NCBI GenBank assembly: GCA_020635915.1
Contig: JACJYU010000001.1
Span: 1,898,501 to 1,962,500, forward strand
From: Flammeovirgaceae bacterium
Lineage (GTDB): Bacteria; Bacteroidota; Bacteroidia; Cytophagales; Cyclobacteriaceae
DNA length: 64,000 nt
Direction of reading: 5' to 3'
Below, piece after piece: positions 45,000 through 53,221 of the stretch. Under the pieces are notes generated by a model that ran no database searches, had not been told where the DNA came from, and saw only the letters and a program-made list of their open reading frames with translations. Both the position numbers and the translations under genes were made by a program. Position 1 is the stretch's first letter. Every line of letters begins with the position of its first letter.

Positions 45000-46007
45000 A
45001 TGGTGAACAAGGGGTGGTTAATGACATTTGTGGGGCAACTGGTGCTCATGGTCCTTTTGACTGGGTGTGGCGGGGGCAGGCCGGAGGAACAGGAAAAGCC
45101 TGCAAGGACAATTTCCGTGCCCCGGTTCAATGCAGACTCTGCCTACTCTTTCATACAAAAGCAAGTCGATTTTGGCCCCAGGGTGCCCAACAGCAAAGCC
45201 CACCAGGAAGCGGGGGATTTTTTGATAGCCAAATTAAAAGGCTACGGGGCGTCCGTTATGGTCCAGGGGTTCACGGCCCCAACGTACCAGGGGCAGCAAC
45301 TCCAACTCAGGAACATCATTGCATCTTTTGGCGAAGAAAAGCAAAAGCGCGTGCTCCTCGCTGCCCACTGGGACACCCGGCCCTTTGCCGACAAGGACCC
45401 CAACAACCCTACCGGGCCGATGGATGGGGCCAACGATGGGGCCAGCGGTGTGGGGGTGTTGCTGGAAATGGCCAGGCTTATCAAGGGTGACACCACCTTG
45501 CAGGTAGGGATAGACATTATTTTGTTCGATGGCGAAGACTGGGGCGAGCCCGAAAACATCCAGGGGCAACAAAACCCTCCAGGAGACTGGGACAGTTGGT
45601 GGTGCATGGGGTCGCAGTACTGGTCAAGGAACAAGCACAAGCCCAACTATTCGGCCTATTATGGGATATTGCTGGACATGGTGGGGGCAAAAAAATCACA
45701 GTTTTTCAGGGAAGGGGCCAGCCTGCAATATGCGCCAGCCATCGTTGCCAAGGTGTGGGACACAGCGGCAAGGCTCGGGTATTCCGATTATTTTGTAAAG
45801 CAAAATGCACATGCCATTACCGATGACCATATCTATGTAAACGAATGGGCAAAAATCCCGATGATCGATATCGTACATTATCAGCCGGGCATCGGGTATT
45901 TTGGTGACTACCACCACACACAAAAAGACAACATGGATTTGATAAGCAAGGAAGTCCTGGAAGCAGTGGGGGCCACTTTGCTGCACGTGGTCTATTACGA
46001 AGGGTAG
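45000..46007 (+). CDS. M28 family lipoprotein, glutaminyl-cyclase-like
   Basis: A 335-residue lipoprotein. The ATG at 45000 is used (an in-frame TTG lies at 44988); LLTGC places the lipidated Cys at residue 23. The catalytic domain is M28-like: HWDTRPFAD (zinc His), GANDGASGVGVLLEMARL (zinc Asp), and FDGEDWGEP (catalytic Glu-Asp). The C-terminal YFGDYHHTQKDNMD supplies the final His. The pattern DGAN and the Trp-rich region (SWWCMG-like) match glutaminyl-peptide cyclotransferases of Bacteroidota better than aminopeptidases. It would form N-terminal pyroglutamate on exported proteins. Its 3' end overlaps convergent rfbA by 13 bases. Confidence 0.88.
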   Translation: MVNKGWLMTFVGQLVLMVLLTGCGGGRPEEQEKPARTISVPRFNADSAYSFIQKQVDFGPRVPNSKAHQEAGDFLIAKLKGYGASVMVQGFTAPTYQGQQLQLRNIIASFGEEKQKRVLLAAHWDTRPFADKDPNNPTGPMDGANDGASGVGVLLEMARLIKGDTTLQVGIDIILFDGEDWGEPENIQGQQNPPGDWDSWWCMGSQYWSRNKHKPNYSAYYGILLDMVGAKKSQFFREGASLQYAPAIVAKVWDTAARLGYSDYFVKQNAHAITDDHIYVNEWAKIPMIDIVHYQPGIGYFGDYHHTQKDNMDLISKEVLEAVGATLLHVVYYEG

Positions 46008-46864
46008 TTGGCAATCATTTTCAGGTAGGTTCCATATCCACTTTTCTCAAGTGGTTGTGCCAATGCCAGTAGCTGTTCTCTATTAATGTATTTCATCCGG
46101 TAGGCTATCTCCTCTATGCAACCCACTTTTAAATTTTGCCGCTGCTCAATGACTTGCACAAAGTTGGAAGCTTGCATGAGTGAGTCAAATGTACCGGTGT
46201 CTAGCCATGCCGTACCGCGGCTCATTTGTGCAACAGTAAGCTTGCCCTTTTTAAGGTAAGTGTTGTTTACATCTGTAATTTCCAATTCACCCCGCTTACT
46301 GGGTTTAAGCGCCTTTGCAATTGCTACCACTTCATTGTCATAAAAATACAATCCTGGTACCGCATAATTTGATTTTGGATTTTCAGGTTTTTCTTCTATG
46401 GAGATGGCCTTGTTGTTTTCGTCAAATTCCACCACGCCATAACGCTCCGGGTCGTGCACGTGGTAGGCAAACACGACCCCGCCCTGAGGATCTTTATTCG
46501 CCTGAAGCAGATTAATTAATCCGGATCCGTAAAATATATTGTCGCCTAGTATGAGTGCGACTTTGTCATCGCCAATAAATTCTTCACCGATGGTAAATGC
46601 TTGTGCTAGCCCTTCTGGTTTTGGTTGTTCGGCATAAGAAAAAGAACATCCAATCCTTGAGCCGTCACCCAATAGCTTTTCAAACAATGGTAAGTCCTGG
46701 GGTGTAGAAATGATAAGAATTTCTCTAATCCCCGCCATCATCAACACCGACAGTGGGTAGTAAACCATCGGCTTGTCATACAGGGGCATGAGTTGCTTGC
46801 TGATCACCAGGGTCAATGGGTGCAAGCGCGTCCCCGATCCTCCTGCCAGTATTATTCCCTTCAT
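45995..46864 (-). CDS. rfbA: Glucose-1-phosphate thymidylyltransferase
   Basis: A 289-residue nucleotidyltransferase that makes dTDP-glucose. The ATG at 46864 yields the standard start MKGIILAGGSGTRLHPLT containing the nucleotide-binding motif. Further signatures: KPMVYYPLSVLMMAGI, LGDNIFYGSGL, and VEFDENNKAISIEEKP. It starts 2 bases after the rfbB stop and is the last gene of ugd-uxs-rfbB-rfbA. Its composition is noticeably lower in GC than rfbB (26 against 34 G/C in sampled 60-base lines), which hints at separate history. rfbC and rfbD are not in the window. Confidence 0.95.
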   Translation of the reverse strand: MKGIILAGGSGTRLHPLTLVISKQLMPLYDKPMVYYPLSVLMMAGIREILIISTPQDLPLFEKLLGDGSRIGCSFSYAEQPKPEGLAQAFTIGEEFIGDDKVALILGDNIFYGSGLINLLQANKDPQGGVVFAYHVHDPERYGVVEFDENNKAISIEEKPENPKSNYAVPGLYFYDNEVVAIAKALKPSKRGELEITDVNNTYLKKGKLTVAQMSRGTAWLDTGTFDSLMQASNFVQVIEQRQNLKVGCIEEIAYRMKYINREQLLALAQPLEKSGYGTYLKMIANYPS

Positions 46865-46866
46865 GG

Positions 46867-47928
46867 TTAACGGTTGGTATACATTTGTTTGTAGTACTCG
46901 CGGTATTTCCCGGAAGTCACATGGCCCAGCCATTCTTTGTTGCCGAGGTACCAATCAACGGTCTTCTCCAAACCTATTTCAAAAGTAACCGATGGTGCCC
47001 ACCCCAGGTGGCTTTGTATTTTTGACGAATCGATGGCATACCGCAAATCATGGCCGGGCCGGTCTTTTACAAAGCGGACCAGCTTTGCGGAGGCCCCTTG
47101 TGGCCGCCCTAGTTTTTTGTCCATGATGCCGCACAAAAAATTGACCAGGTCTATGTTTTTCCACTCATTGTTCCCGCCAATGTTGTACACTTCCCCCGTT
47201 TTTCCTTTGTGAAAAACAGTATCGATGGCGGTGGCATGGTCTTCCACATACAGCCAATCCCTTACATTTTCGCCTTTCCCATAGACAGGAAGGGGTTTGT
47301 TTTCCAATATATTGTTGATCATCAGGGGGATCAGCTTTTCGGGGAAATGGTTGGGGCCATAGTTGTTGGAGCAGCGGCTTATCAACACAGGCAGGCCATA
47401 GCTGTTGTGAAAAGCCTGCACAAAATGGTCGCTTCCGGCTTTCGAGGACGAATAAGGCGATTGTGGGTCAATGGGGGTTTGCTCGGTAAACAAACCACTT
47501 CCTTCAATAGAGCCATAAACCTCGTCAGTGGAAATGTGGTAAAACCTTTTGGAAGGGTCCCCTTGCCACGTTTTCAATGCAGCCTGCAGCAGGTTCACGG
47601 TCCCGATGATATTGGTCATCACAAATTCATTGGGGTTTTCCAACGACCGGTCCACGTGCGATTCGGCTGCCAGGTGTATGGCCCCGTCAAATTTTTCTTC
47701 GGAGAACAGTTCGAGCAGGAAGGCCGCATCCACGATATCACCTTTGACAAAGCGGTAGTTCGGTTTTTTTTCTATGTCCCTAAGGTTTTCCAGGTTGCCT
47801 GCGTAGGTTAATTTGTCCAGGTTCACGATTTCATGCCCCGGGTATTTGTTAACAAACAACCGGGCCACATGTGAGCCGATAAAACCCGCACCGCCCGTGA
47901 TCAATATTTTTTTGGAAAAAGGGCTCAT
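46867..47928 (-). CDS. rfbB: dTDP-glucose 4,6-dehydratase
   Basis: A 353-residue extended short-chain dehydrogenase converting dTDP-glucose to dTDP-4-keto-6-deoxyglucose. The NAD-binding GGAGFIGSHVARLF lies near the N-terminus. The active site shows STDEVYGS (catalytic Thr-Asp-Glu) and YSSSKAGSDHFV (Tyr-x3-Lys). The RfbB signature RCSNNYGPNHFPEKLIPL is present. It overlaps the upstream UDP-sugar gene by 4 bases (ATGA-type) and feeds from RfbA encoded right downstream. Confidence 0.97.
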   Translation of the reverse strand: MSPFSKKILITGGAGFIGSHVARLFVNKYPGHEIVNLDKLTYAGNLENLRDIEKKPNYRFVKGDIVDAAFLLELFSEEKFDGAIHLAAESHVDRSLENPNEFVMTNIIGTVNLLQAALKTWQGDPSKRFYHISTDEVYGSIEGSGLFTEQTPIDPQSPYSSSKAGSDHFVQAFHNSYGLPVLISRCSNNYGPNHFPEKLIPLMINNILENKPLPVYGKGENVRDWLYVEDHATAIDTVFHKGKTGEVYNIGGNNEWKNIDLVNFLCGIMDKKLGRPQGASAKLVRFVKDRPGHDLRYAIDSSKIQSHLGWAPSVTFEIGLEKTVDWYLGNKEWLGHVTSGKYREYYKQMYTNR

Positions 47929-48914
47929 CTTATGTACTGTTCGAAATTTTTGTGGTCGCGGTCATACAATACCTCTTTGGGCAGGGACCTGAAGTAGTCG
48001 TAGGTTATTTTCAAGCCTTCGGCCCTGTTTACCTTGGGTGCCCACTTTAAAATGGTTTTTGCCTTGGTGATGTCCGGTTGCCTTTGCCTGGGGTCGTTTT
48101 TGGGCAAGGGTTTTTTCACGATTTTCTGTGTGGTGCCCGTGAGCTTTACAATTTCCTCGGCAAATTGAAGTATCGTGATTTCATCGGGGTTTCCAATGTT
48201 TAGGGGCAGGTGGTAATCCGAAAGCAGGAGCCTGTAGATGCCCTCCACTAGGTCGTCCACAAAGCAAAATGACCGTGTTTGGGACCCATCGCCAAAAACG
48301 GTCAGGTCTTCGCCCCGCAAGGCCTGCCCGATAAATGCAGGGAGCACCCTTCCATCGTTTAGGCGCATCCGCGGGCCATAGGTGTTGAATATCCTGACGA
48401 TCCGGGTCTCCAGCCCATGGTAGGTGTGGTAGGCCATGGTAATGGCCTCCTGAAAACGTTTGGCTTCATCGTAAACGCCCCGCGGCCCTACAGGGTCAAC
48501 GTTGCCGTAGTACTCCTCCACCTGAGGGTGGACAAGGGGGTCGCCATATACTTCCGAGGTGGAGGCCACCAATATCCTTGCTTTTTTTGCCAAGGCCAGC
48601 CCCAGCAGGTTGTGCGTTCCCAGCGAGCCTACTTTTAATGTTTGGATAGGGATTTTCAAATAATCGATGGGGCTTGCCGGGGAGGCAAAGTGCAGGATGT
48701 AATCAAGTTTTCCAGGTACGTGCACAAACTTGGAGACATCGCAATGGAAGAATTCAAAATCAGGCAGTTTAAACAGGTGCTCTATGTTCTTCAGGTCCCC
48801 GGTTATCAGGTTGTCCATGGCAATCACATAGTACCCTTCTTTTATAAACCTGTCGCACAGGTGGGATCCCAAAAACCCCGCGCCCCCGGTAATTAATATC
48901 CTCTTTTTGCTCAT
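47925..48914 (-). CDS. UDP-glucuronate decarboxylase-like SDR (UDP-xylose synthase type)
   Basis: A 329-residue extended short-chain dehydrogenase. NAD-binding GGAGFLGSHLCDRFI opens it; the active site has ASTSEVYGDP and YDEAKRFQEA (Tyr-x3-Lys). RIFNTYGPRMRLNDGRVLP and DLTVFGDGSQTRSFCFVDDL are typical of UXS (UDP-glucuronate to UDP-xylose). The upstream gene ugd makes UDP-glucuronate and overlaps it by 4 bases, which supports a two-step UDP-glucose to UDP-xylose pathway. Xylose or a related pentose would then go into an envelope polysaccharide. Confidence 0.93.
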   Translation of the reverse strand: MSKKRILITGGAGFLGSHLCDRFIKEGYYVIAMDNLITGDLKNIEHLFKLPDFEFFHCDVSKFVHVPGKLDYILHFASPASPIDYLKIPIQTLKVGSLGTHNLLGLALAKKARILVASTSEVYGDPLVHPQVEEYYGNVDPVGPRGVYDEAKRFQEAITMAYHTYHGLETRIVRIFNTYGPRMRLNDGRVLPAFIGQALRGEDLTVFGDGSQTRSFCFVDDLVEGIYRLLLSDYHLPLNIGNPDEITILQFAEEIVKLTGTTQKIVKKPLPKNDPRQRQPDITKAKTILKWAPKVNRAEGLKITYDYFRSLPKEVLYDRDHKNFEQYIR

Positions 48915-50218
48915 ATTGATTTCCTTCCAATGCTTGAATAGGTGAAACCGAGTTCCTTCATCGCCTCCACATCATATAAATTCCTTCCATCAAAGATCAC
49001 TTTATTTTTCATAACCGACCCTAACTTTTCAAAGTCCGGGGCCCGGAATTCCGGCCATTCGGTGGCAATGAGGATGGCATCCGCCCCGGTAGCCGCCTCA
49101 TAGGGGCTGGGGAAATACTGGATTTTTTCGCCCATTGCCTTTTTCACGTTGTCCATGGCCTCGGGGTCGTGAACGGCCACCATGGCACCCTCTTCCAGCA
49201 GGCATTCTATATTGTACAGGGCGGGGGCCTCCCTGATGTCGTCTGTGTGGGGCTTGAAGGCCAGGCCCCAAACCGCAATCTTTTTCCCCTTAAGGTTTCC
49301 GTTGAAGTGGCTCTTTATCCTGCCCACCAGCGTTGTCCGCTGGGCCTCGTTCACCTCCATTACGGCTTTCAGGATTTTAAAATCATATTGGGCATCGGAA
49401 GAGGATTTGGCCAGTGCCTGCACATCCTTTGGAAAGCAACTTCCACCATACCCGATGCCGGGGAACAAAAAACGTTTGCCAATGCGGGTATCCGAGCCAA
49501 TCCCTTTCCGCACGGCATCCACATCCGCGCCCAGCCGTTCGCAGAGGTTGGCAACCTCGTTCATAAAACTGATTTTGGTGGCCAGGAACGAGTTAGCGGC
49601 ATATTTGGTCAGTTCCGCAGACCGTTCGTCCATAAAAATGATGGGGTTGCCCTGCCGTACAAATGGGGCGTACAGTTCTTCCATAATTTTGTGTGCCCTG
49701 GCAGCGGTAGTGCCTACCACTACCCGCTCGGGCTTCATAAAGTCGTCCACGGCAACGCCCTCCCTCAGGAATTCCGGATTGGAGACCACATCAAACCCCG
49801 CCCGGGCATTGGCGGCAATGGCCTGCCTTACTTTTTCTGCCGTGCCCACAGGTACCGTGCTCTTGTCCACTATTACCGTATAGCTTTCCAGAAGGGGCCC
49901 TATGTCTTCGGCCACTTTTAGGATGTACTTCAGGTCGGCAGAACCGTCTTCCCCGGGTGGCGTGGGCAGTGCAAGAAAGATGATCTTTGCCCCCCGGATC
50001 CCCTCTTTGAGGTCGGTGGTGAACAGCAGCCGGTTTTGCTTGATGTTCCGGTCAAAGAGGGGCGCAAGCCCGGGCTCATATATGGTGACTTTTCCCTCCT
50101 GGAGCCTCCTTACCTTTTCCTCATCTATGTCCACACAGGTTACCGTGTTTCCTGTTTCCGCCAGGCAGGTGCCTGTTACCAGCCCCACGTACCCTGTTCC
50201 TATTACAGCTATCTTCAT
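48911..50218 (-). CDS. ugd: UDP-glucose 6-dehydrogenase
   Basis: A 435-residue NAD-dependent enzyme oxidising UDP-glucose to UDP-glucuronate. The ATG at 50218 starts the Rossmann strand MKIAVIGTGYVGLVTG; the frame is open upstream without support. Catalytic Cys lies in GYGGSCFPKDVQAL. Other conserved parts: DKSTVPVGTAEKVRQA, SNPEFLREGVAVDDF, AKYAANSFLATKISFMNE and WGLAFKPHTDDIREAP. First gene of the four-gene nucleotide-sugar operon, with a -7 element at 50239-50246. Confidence 0.96.
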   Translation of the reverse strand: MKIAVIGTGYVGLVTGTCLAETGNTVTCVDIDEEKVRRLQEGKVTIYEPGLAPLFDRNIKQNRLLFTTDLKEGIRGAKIIFLALPTPPGEDGSADLKYILKVAEDIGPLLESYTVIVDKSTVPVGTAEKVRQAIAANARAGFDVVSNPEFLREGVAVDDFMKPERVVVGTTAARAHKIMEELYAPFVRQGNPIIFMDERSAELTKYAANSFLATKISFMNEVANLCERLGADVDAVRKGIGSDTRIGKRFLFPGIGYGGSCFPKDVQALAKSSSDAQYDFKILKAVMEVNEAQRTTLVGRIKSHFNGNLKGKKIAVWGLAFKPHTDDIREAPALYNIECLLEEGAMVAVHDPEAMDNVKKAMGEKIQYFPSPYEAATGADAILIATEWPEFRAPDFEKLGSVMKNKVIFDGRNLYDVEAMKELGFTYSSIGRKSI

Positions 50219-50238
50219 ATTGGAAATTTGTTGAGGCG

Positions 50239-50246
50239 CAAAAATA
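50239..50246 (-). promoter_or_regulatory. -7 element for the ugd operon
   Basis: Minus-strand TATTTTTG matches TAnnTTTG, 20 bases before the ugd start; no clear -33 box was found. Confidence 0.4.
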
Positions 50247-50305
50247 GTGTTTTTGGGTGTTTTGAGGCAGGGCGCGCATGGATTGATTATCCAAACTAAC
50301 ATTCG

Positions 50306-50337
50306 TTTGGTTATTCCGTTTTTCCGAAATACTTTTG
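50306..50337 (+). promoter_or_regulatory. Promoter of the acyl-CoA dehydrogenase gene
   Basis: TTTG (50306-50309), 20 bases, then TACTTTTG (50330-50337); both match the Bacteroidota consensus and lie 25 bases before the ATG. Confidence 0.65.
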
Positions 50338-50362
50338 AGGCCCTTTAAAAAAATGAACCAGC

Positions 50363-51532
50363 ATGACAACTATTGCAGAACCCCTCGTGGGCGTAAATTT
50401 TGAAGAGTCGGAAAACCAGCAGATGATTGCCCAGATGGTCAAGGACTTTGGCGAACTGGAGATCAAGCCCAACATAATGGATTGGGACGAAAGCCAGGAG
50501 TTTCCCATTCCGCTTTTCCGCAAAATGGGCGAACTGGGGCTCATGGGCGTTTTGGTGCCTGAAGAATACGGGGGCTCCGGGTTTGGGTACCCTGAGTACG
50601 TGACCGCCATATCGGGGATAGCCAGGGTTGACGGGTCAATAGGCCTTTCCGTGGCCGCCCACAACTCCCTTTGCACGGGCCATATTTTGCAGTTCGCCAG
50701 TGAGGAGCAGAAGAAGGAATATTTACCCAAGTTAGCTTCTGGCAAATGGATAGGTGCCTGGGGGCTTACCGAGCCCAATACCGGTTCTGATGCCGGCAAC
50801 ATGCGTACCGTGGCCGTAAAAGACGGTGACCACTACGTCATCAATGGGGCCAAGAATTTTATCACCCATGGCAAATCAGGGGACGTGGCGGTGGTCATCG
50901 TGCGGACAGGCGAGGTGGGGGACTCCCACGGGATGACCGCTTTTATTATTGAGAAGGGCACGCCAGGGTTTAACGCGGGCAAAAAGGAGAACAAGTTGGG
51001 GATGCGCGCTTCGGAAACGGCAGAGCTGATCTTTACCGATTGCCGGGTGCACAAAAGCCAGGTAATTGGCAAAGAGGGCGATGGTTTCGTGCAGTCCCTA
51101 AAAGTTTTGGATGGGGGCAGGATATCCATTGCCGCCCTGAGCCTGGGCATTGCGCAAGGGGCCTACGAGGCGGCCTTGCAATATTCAAAGGAGCGCCACC
51201 AGTTCAACAAGCCCATCTCGTCCTTTCAGGCCATCTCCTTCAAGCTGGCCGATATGGCCACCAAGGTGGAGGCGGCCAGGCTGCTAACTTTTAGGGCGGC
51301 AAGCTTGAAGGACAAGGGCAAGAACGTGAACCTGGAATCGGCAATGGCCAAATTATATGCGTCCGAAATTGCCGTGGAAGTGGCCAACGATGCGGTGCAA
51401 ATCTTTGGGGGGTATGGCTATATCAAGGATTTCCCCGTGGAGAAATTTTACCGTGATGCAAAGCTTTGCACCATTGGGGAGGGGACTTCGGAAATCCAGA
51501 AACTGGTGATTTCAAGGGCTGTTTTAAAGTAA
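50363..51532 (+). CDS. Acyl-CoA dehydrogenase
   Basis: A 389-residue FAD enzyme of fatty-acid or branched-chain acyl-CoA oxidation. FAD/substrate region: GLTEPNTGSDAGNMRT; KNFITHGKSGDV; and QYSKERHQFNKPISSFQAI. The C-terminal motif FGGYGYIKDFPVEKFYRDAK precedes the catalytic-base region TIGEGTSEIQKLVISR, where the Glu sits as in short- and medium-chain enzymes. Chain-length preference is not readable. It is preceded by a full consensus promoter and followed by rpsU with its own promoter, partly inside its own end. Confidence 0.95.
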   Translation: MTTIAEPLVGVNFEESENQQMIAQMVKDFGELEIKPNIMDWDESQEFPIPLFRKMGELGLMGVLVPEEYGGSGFGYPEYVTAISGIARVDGSIGLSVAAHNSLCTGHILQFASEEQKKEYLPKLASGKWIGAWGLTEPNTGSDAGNMRTVAVKDGDHYVINGAKNFITHGKSGDVAVVIVRTGEVGDSHGMTAFIIEKGTPGFNAGKKENKLGMRASETAELIFTDCRVHKSQVIGKEGDGFVQSLKVLDGGRISIAALSLGIAQGAYEAALQYSKERHQFNKPISSFQAISFKLADMATKVEAARLLTFRAASLKDKGKNVNLESAMAKLYASEIAVEVANDAVQIFGGYGYIKDFPVEKFYRDAKLCTIGEGTSEIQKLVISRAVLK

Positions 51533-51534
51533 AA

Positions 51535-51567
51535 TTTGCAAAATTCAGGCGATTGGGCCTATATTTG
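51535..51567 (+). promoter_or_regulatory. Promoter of rpsU
   Basis: TTTG (51535-51538), 21 bases, then TATATTTG (51560-51567), 23 bases before the rpsU ATG. It begins 2 bases after the stop codon of the acyl-CoA dehydrogenase gene. Confidence 0.65.
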
Positions 51568-51590
51568 CAGCCCGAATAGAATTTTACAAT

Positions 51591-51785
51591 ATGCTGATCA
51601 TCAACGTAAAGGAAAACGAATCCATAGACAAGGCCCTGAAGCGCTTCAAGAAGAAGTTTGAAAAAACCGGTGTTTTGAAGGAACTGCGCTCCCGGACGGC
51701 CTTTGAGAAGCCATCCGTAAAGAGAAGGCAGGAGGTGTTGGGCGCGGCCTACCGGCAGAAGATGTACGTCAAAGAAAACTATTAA
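51591..51785 (+). CDS. rpsU: 30S ribosomal protein S21
   Basis: A 64-residue basic protein. The start MLIINVKENESIDKALKRF and the segment FKKKFEKTGVLKELRSR are typical of S21, followed by the conserved basic block VKRRQE. S21 binds near the anti-Shine-Dalgarno end of 16S rRNA. It has its own consensus promoter and ends at a strong intrinsic terminator. Confidence 0.95.
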   Translation: MLIINVKENESIDKALKRFKKKFEKTGVLKELRSRTAFEKPSVKRRQEVLGAAYRQKMYVKENY

Positions 51786-51811
51786 TATATAGTTTGGAAA
51801 TAAATTGACTT

Positions 51812-51849
51812 ATCCCCTTGGGTGCTTTACCCAAGGGGATATTTTTTTT
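51812..51849 (+). terminator. Intrinsic terminator of rpsU
   Basis: A perfect 12-base-pair stem (ATCCCCTTGGGT / ACCCAAGGGGAT) with a 5-base loop, followed by A and a run of eight Ts. It is 26 bases after the rpsU stop and lies before the recombinase start. Confidence 0.92.
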
Positions 51850-51878
51850 ACATTGCTTTATACGAAGGGACGGGAGCA

Positions 51879-52760
51879 ATGGTGGACTCATTTTTTAAAT
51901 ATCTGCAATTCGAGAGAAGGTACAGCCCCAAAACGATCCTGTCTTACCAGACGGACCTTCATCAATTTTCCGAATTCCTTAACACCACTTATGATGAAAA
52001 AAAACCTGAGCGGGCCACCTATGGCGCCATCCGGGCGTGGATTGTGGCGCTGGTGGACCTGAAATTAAGCCCGGGGTCAATCAACAGGAAGATAGCCTGC
52101 CTTCGGAGCTTTTTTAAGTTTTGCATGAAACAGGAGGTGCTTGAAAAGGACCCGATGCAAAAAATAAGGGTGTTGAAAACCCCAAAGAAACTGCCCCACT
52201 TTGTCCATGAAGAAGACATGGCGAAGCTTTTGGACGGCATCGGGTTTGAAGATAGCCTGGAAGGCTGCCGCGACCGGTTGATCATAGAATTGTTTTACGG
52301 CACGGGCATCCGGTTGGCCGAGCTCATAGGCCTCAAAGAGCATCAGGTGAACCTGCACGAGCGCACCATCCGGGTGTTGGGAAAAAGAAACAAGGAAAGG
52401 GTAATCCCTTTTTCAAAAAATATCGTTTCTATAATCAAAGCCTATCAAACCAAAAAGGATAAGGAAGTGGGGAACAAAAACCATGGCTTGCTTTTTGTGA
52501 ACAACTCGGGCGAACCCGTGTACCCCATGATGGTCTACCGGCTGGTGCGCAAATACCTGGACCAGTTCACTGCAGTGGAGAAAAGGAGCCCACATGTGCT
52601 GCGCCACTCTTTTGCCACCCATCTGCTTAACAAAGGCGCAGAGATAAATGCCGTGAAGGATTTATTGGGGCACACCAGCCTGGCGGCCACACAAGTGTAC
52701 ACCCACAACTCGATGGAGAAGCTGAAGAAAGTTTTTGACCAGGCGCACCCCAAAGCATAA
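51879..52760 (+). CDS. Tyrosine recombinase of the XerC/XerD family
   Basis: A 293-residue site-specific recombinase. The ATG at 51879 is chosen; an upstream GTG at 51822 lies within the rpsU terminator and is unlikely. N-terminal SAM-like DNA-binding domain (FFKYLQFERRYSPKTILSYQ) and catalytic domain with all six active-site residues: Arg in GTGIRLAEL, Lys near NKERVIPF, HVLRHSFATHLL (His and Arg), and GHTSLAATQVYTH (His and Tyr). The family resolves chromosome dimers at dif. XerC and XerD cannot be separated by eye. Immediately followed by hpf, a core location, so it is not an integrase of a mobile element. Confidence 0.93.
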   Translation: MVDSFFKYLQFERRYSPKTILSYQTDLHQFSEFLNTTYDEKKPERATYGAIRAWIVALVDLKLSPGSINRKIACLRSFFKFCMKQEVLEKDPMQKIRVLKTPKKLPHFVHEEDMAKLLDGIGFEDSLEGCRDRLIIELFYGTGIRLAELIGLKEHQVNLHERTIRVLGKRNKERVIPFSKNIVSIIKAYQTKKDKEVGNKNHGLLFVNNSGEPVYPMMVYRLVRKYLDQFTAVEKRSPHVLRHSFATHLLNKGAEINAVKDLLGHTSLAATQVYTHNSMEKLKKVFDQAHPKA

Positions 52761-52869
52761 GATTTGTTAAATTATACACCAAATAAAACCTTTTCATGAA
52801 AGGCCACCATGCCCTTAAGACCTGCGCCCCCAAAAGAAATAGTTATTGTTTAACCTTAAATAAATGTGT

Positions 52870-53169
52870 ATGAAGTTGCAAGTTCATTCTATTCGCTTTG
52901 ATGCAGACCAGAAGCTGATCGATTTTATTCAGAAAAAAGTGGATAAGTTGGAAACATTTTATGACCGTATGGTGGACGGGGAGGTCTTCCTCCGATTGAA
53001 CAATGAGGGGACGGAAAACAAAACAGTGGAAATCAGGTTAAATTTACCGGGAGGCCAATTATTTGCCAGTGAACAGGCAGCTTCATTTGAAGCGGCAACG
53101 GACCAGGCCACGGAGGGGCTGAGGAAGCAGTTGGTCAAGTTTAAAGAAAAGGCCTACAGTGTGCGCTAA
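52870..53169 (+). CDS. hpf: Ribosome hibernation promoting factor / sigma-54 modulation protein (short form)
   Basis: A 99-residue beta-alpha-beta protein that binds the 30S A/P site and silences ribosomes. The ATG at 52870 is preferred over 52864, two codons upstream. Conserved features: MKLQVHSIRFDADQKL at the start and basic C-terminal helix GLRKQLVKFKEKAYSVR. It is the short form, without the long-form C-terminal dimerisation domain. Placement next to rpsU and a recombinase is common in Bacteroidota. Its stop codon is inside the bidirectional terminator. Confidence 0.92.
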   Translation: MKLQVHSIRFDADQKLIDFIQKKVDKLETFYDRMVDGEVFLRLNNEGTENKTVEIRLNLPGGQLFASEQAASFEAATDQATEGLRKQLVKFKEKAYSVR

Positions 53170-53208
53170 AGCAAAAAGGCCCCGGTGACGGGGCCTTTTT
53201 GCTTTAGC
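53165..53208. terminator. Bidirectional terminator between hpf and metK
   Basis: A 19-base-pair perfect stem (GCTAAAGCAAAAAGGCCCC and its complement) with a 6-base loop; A-run on the left arm and T-run on the right arm make it work for both converging genes. It includes the TAA stop of hpf. Confidence 0.92.
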
Positions 53209-53221
53209 GGTCTTTTACCAC

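Noticed and set aside
51879..52760. Tyrosine recombinase considered as a mobile-element integrase
   Set aside because: It lies between rpsU and hpf with no att-like repeats, cargo or composition change; it fits core XerC/XerD.
52789..52803. CCTTTTCATGAAAGG inverted repeat upstream of hpf
   Set aside because: Only five to seven pairs without a loop of workable size; likely chance.
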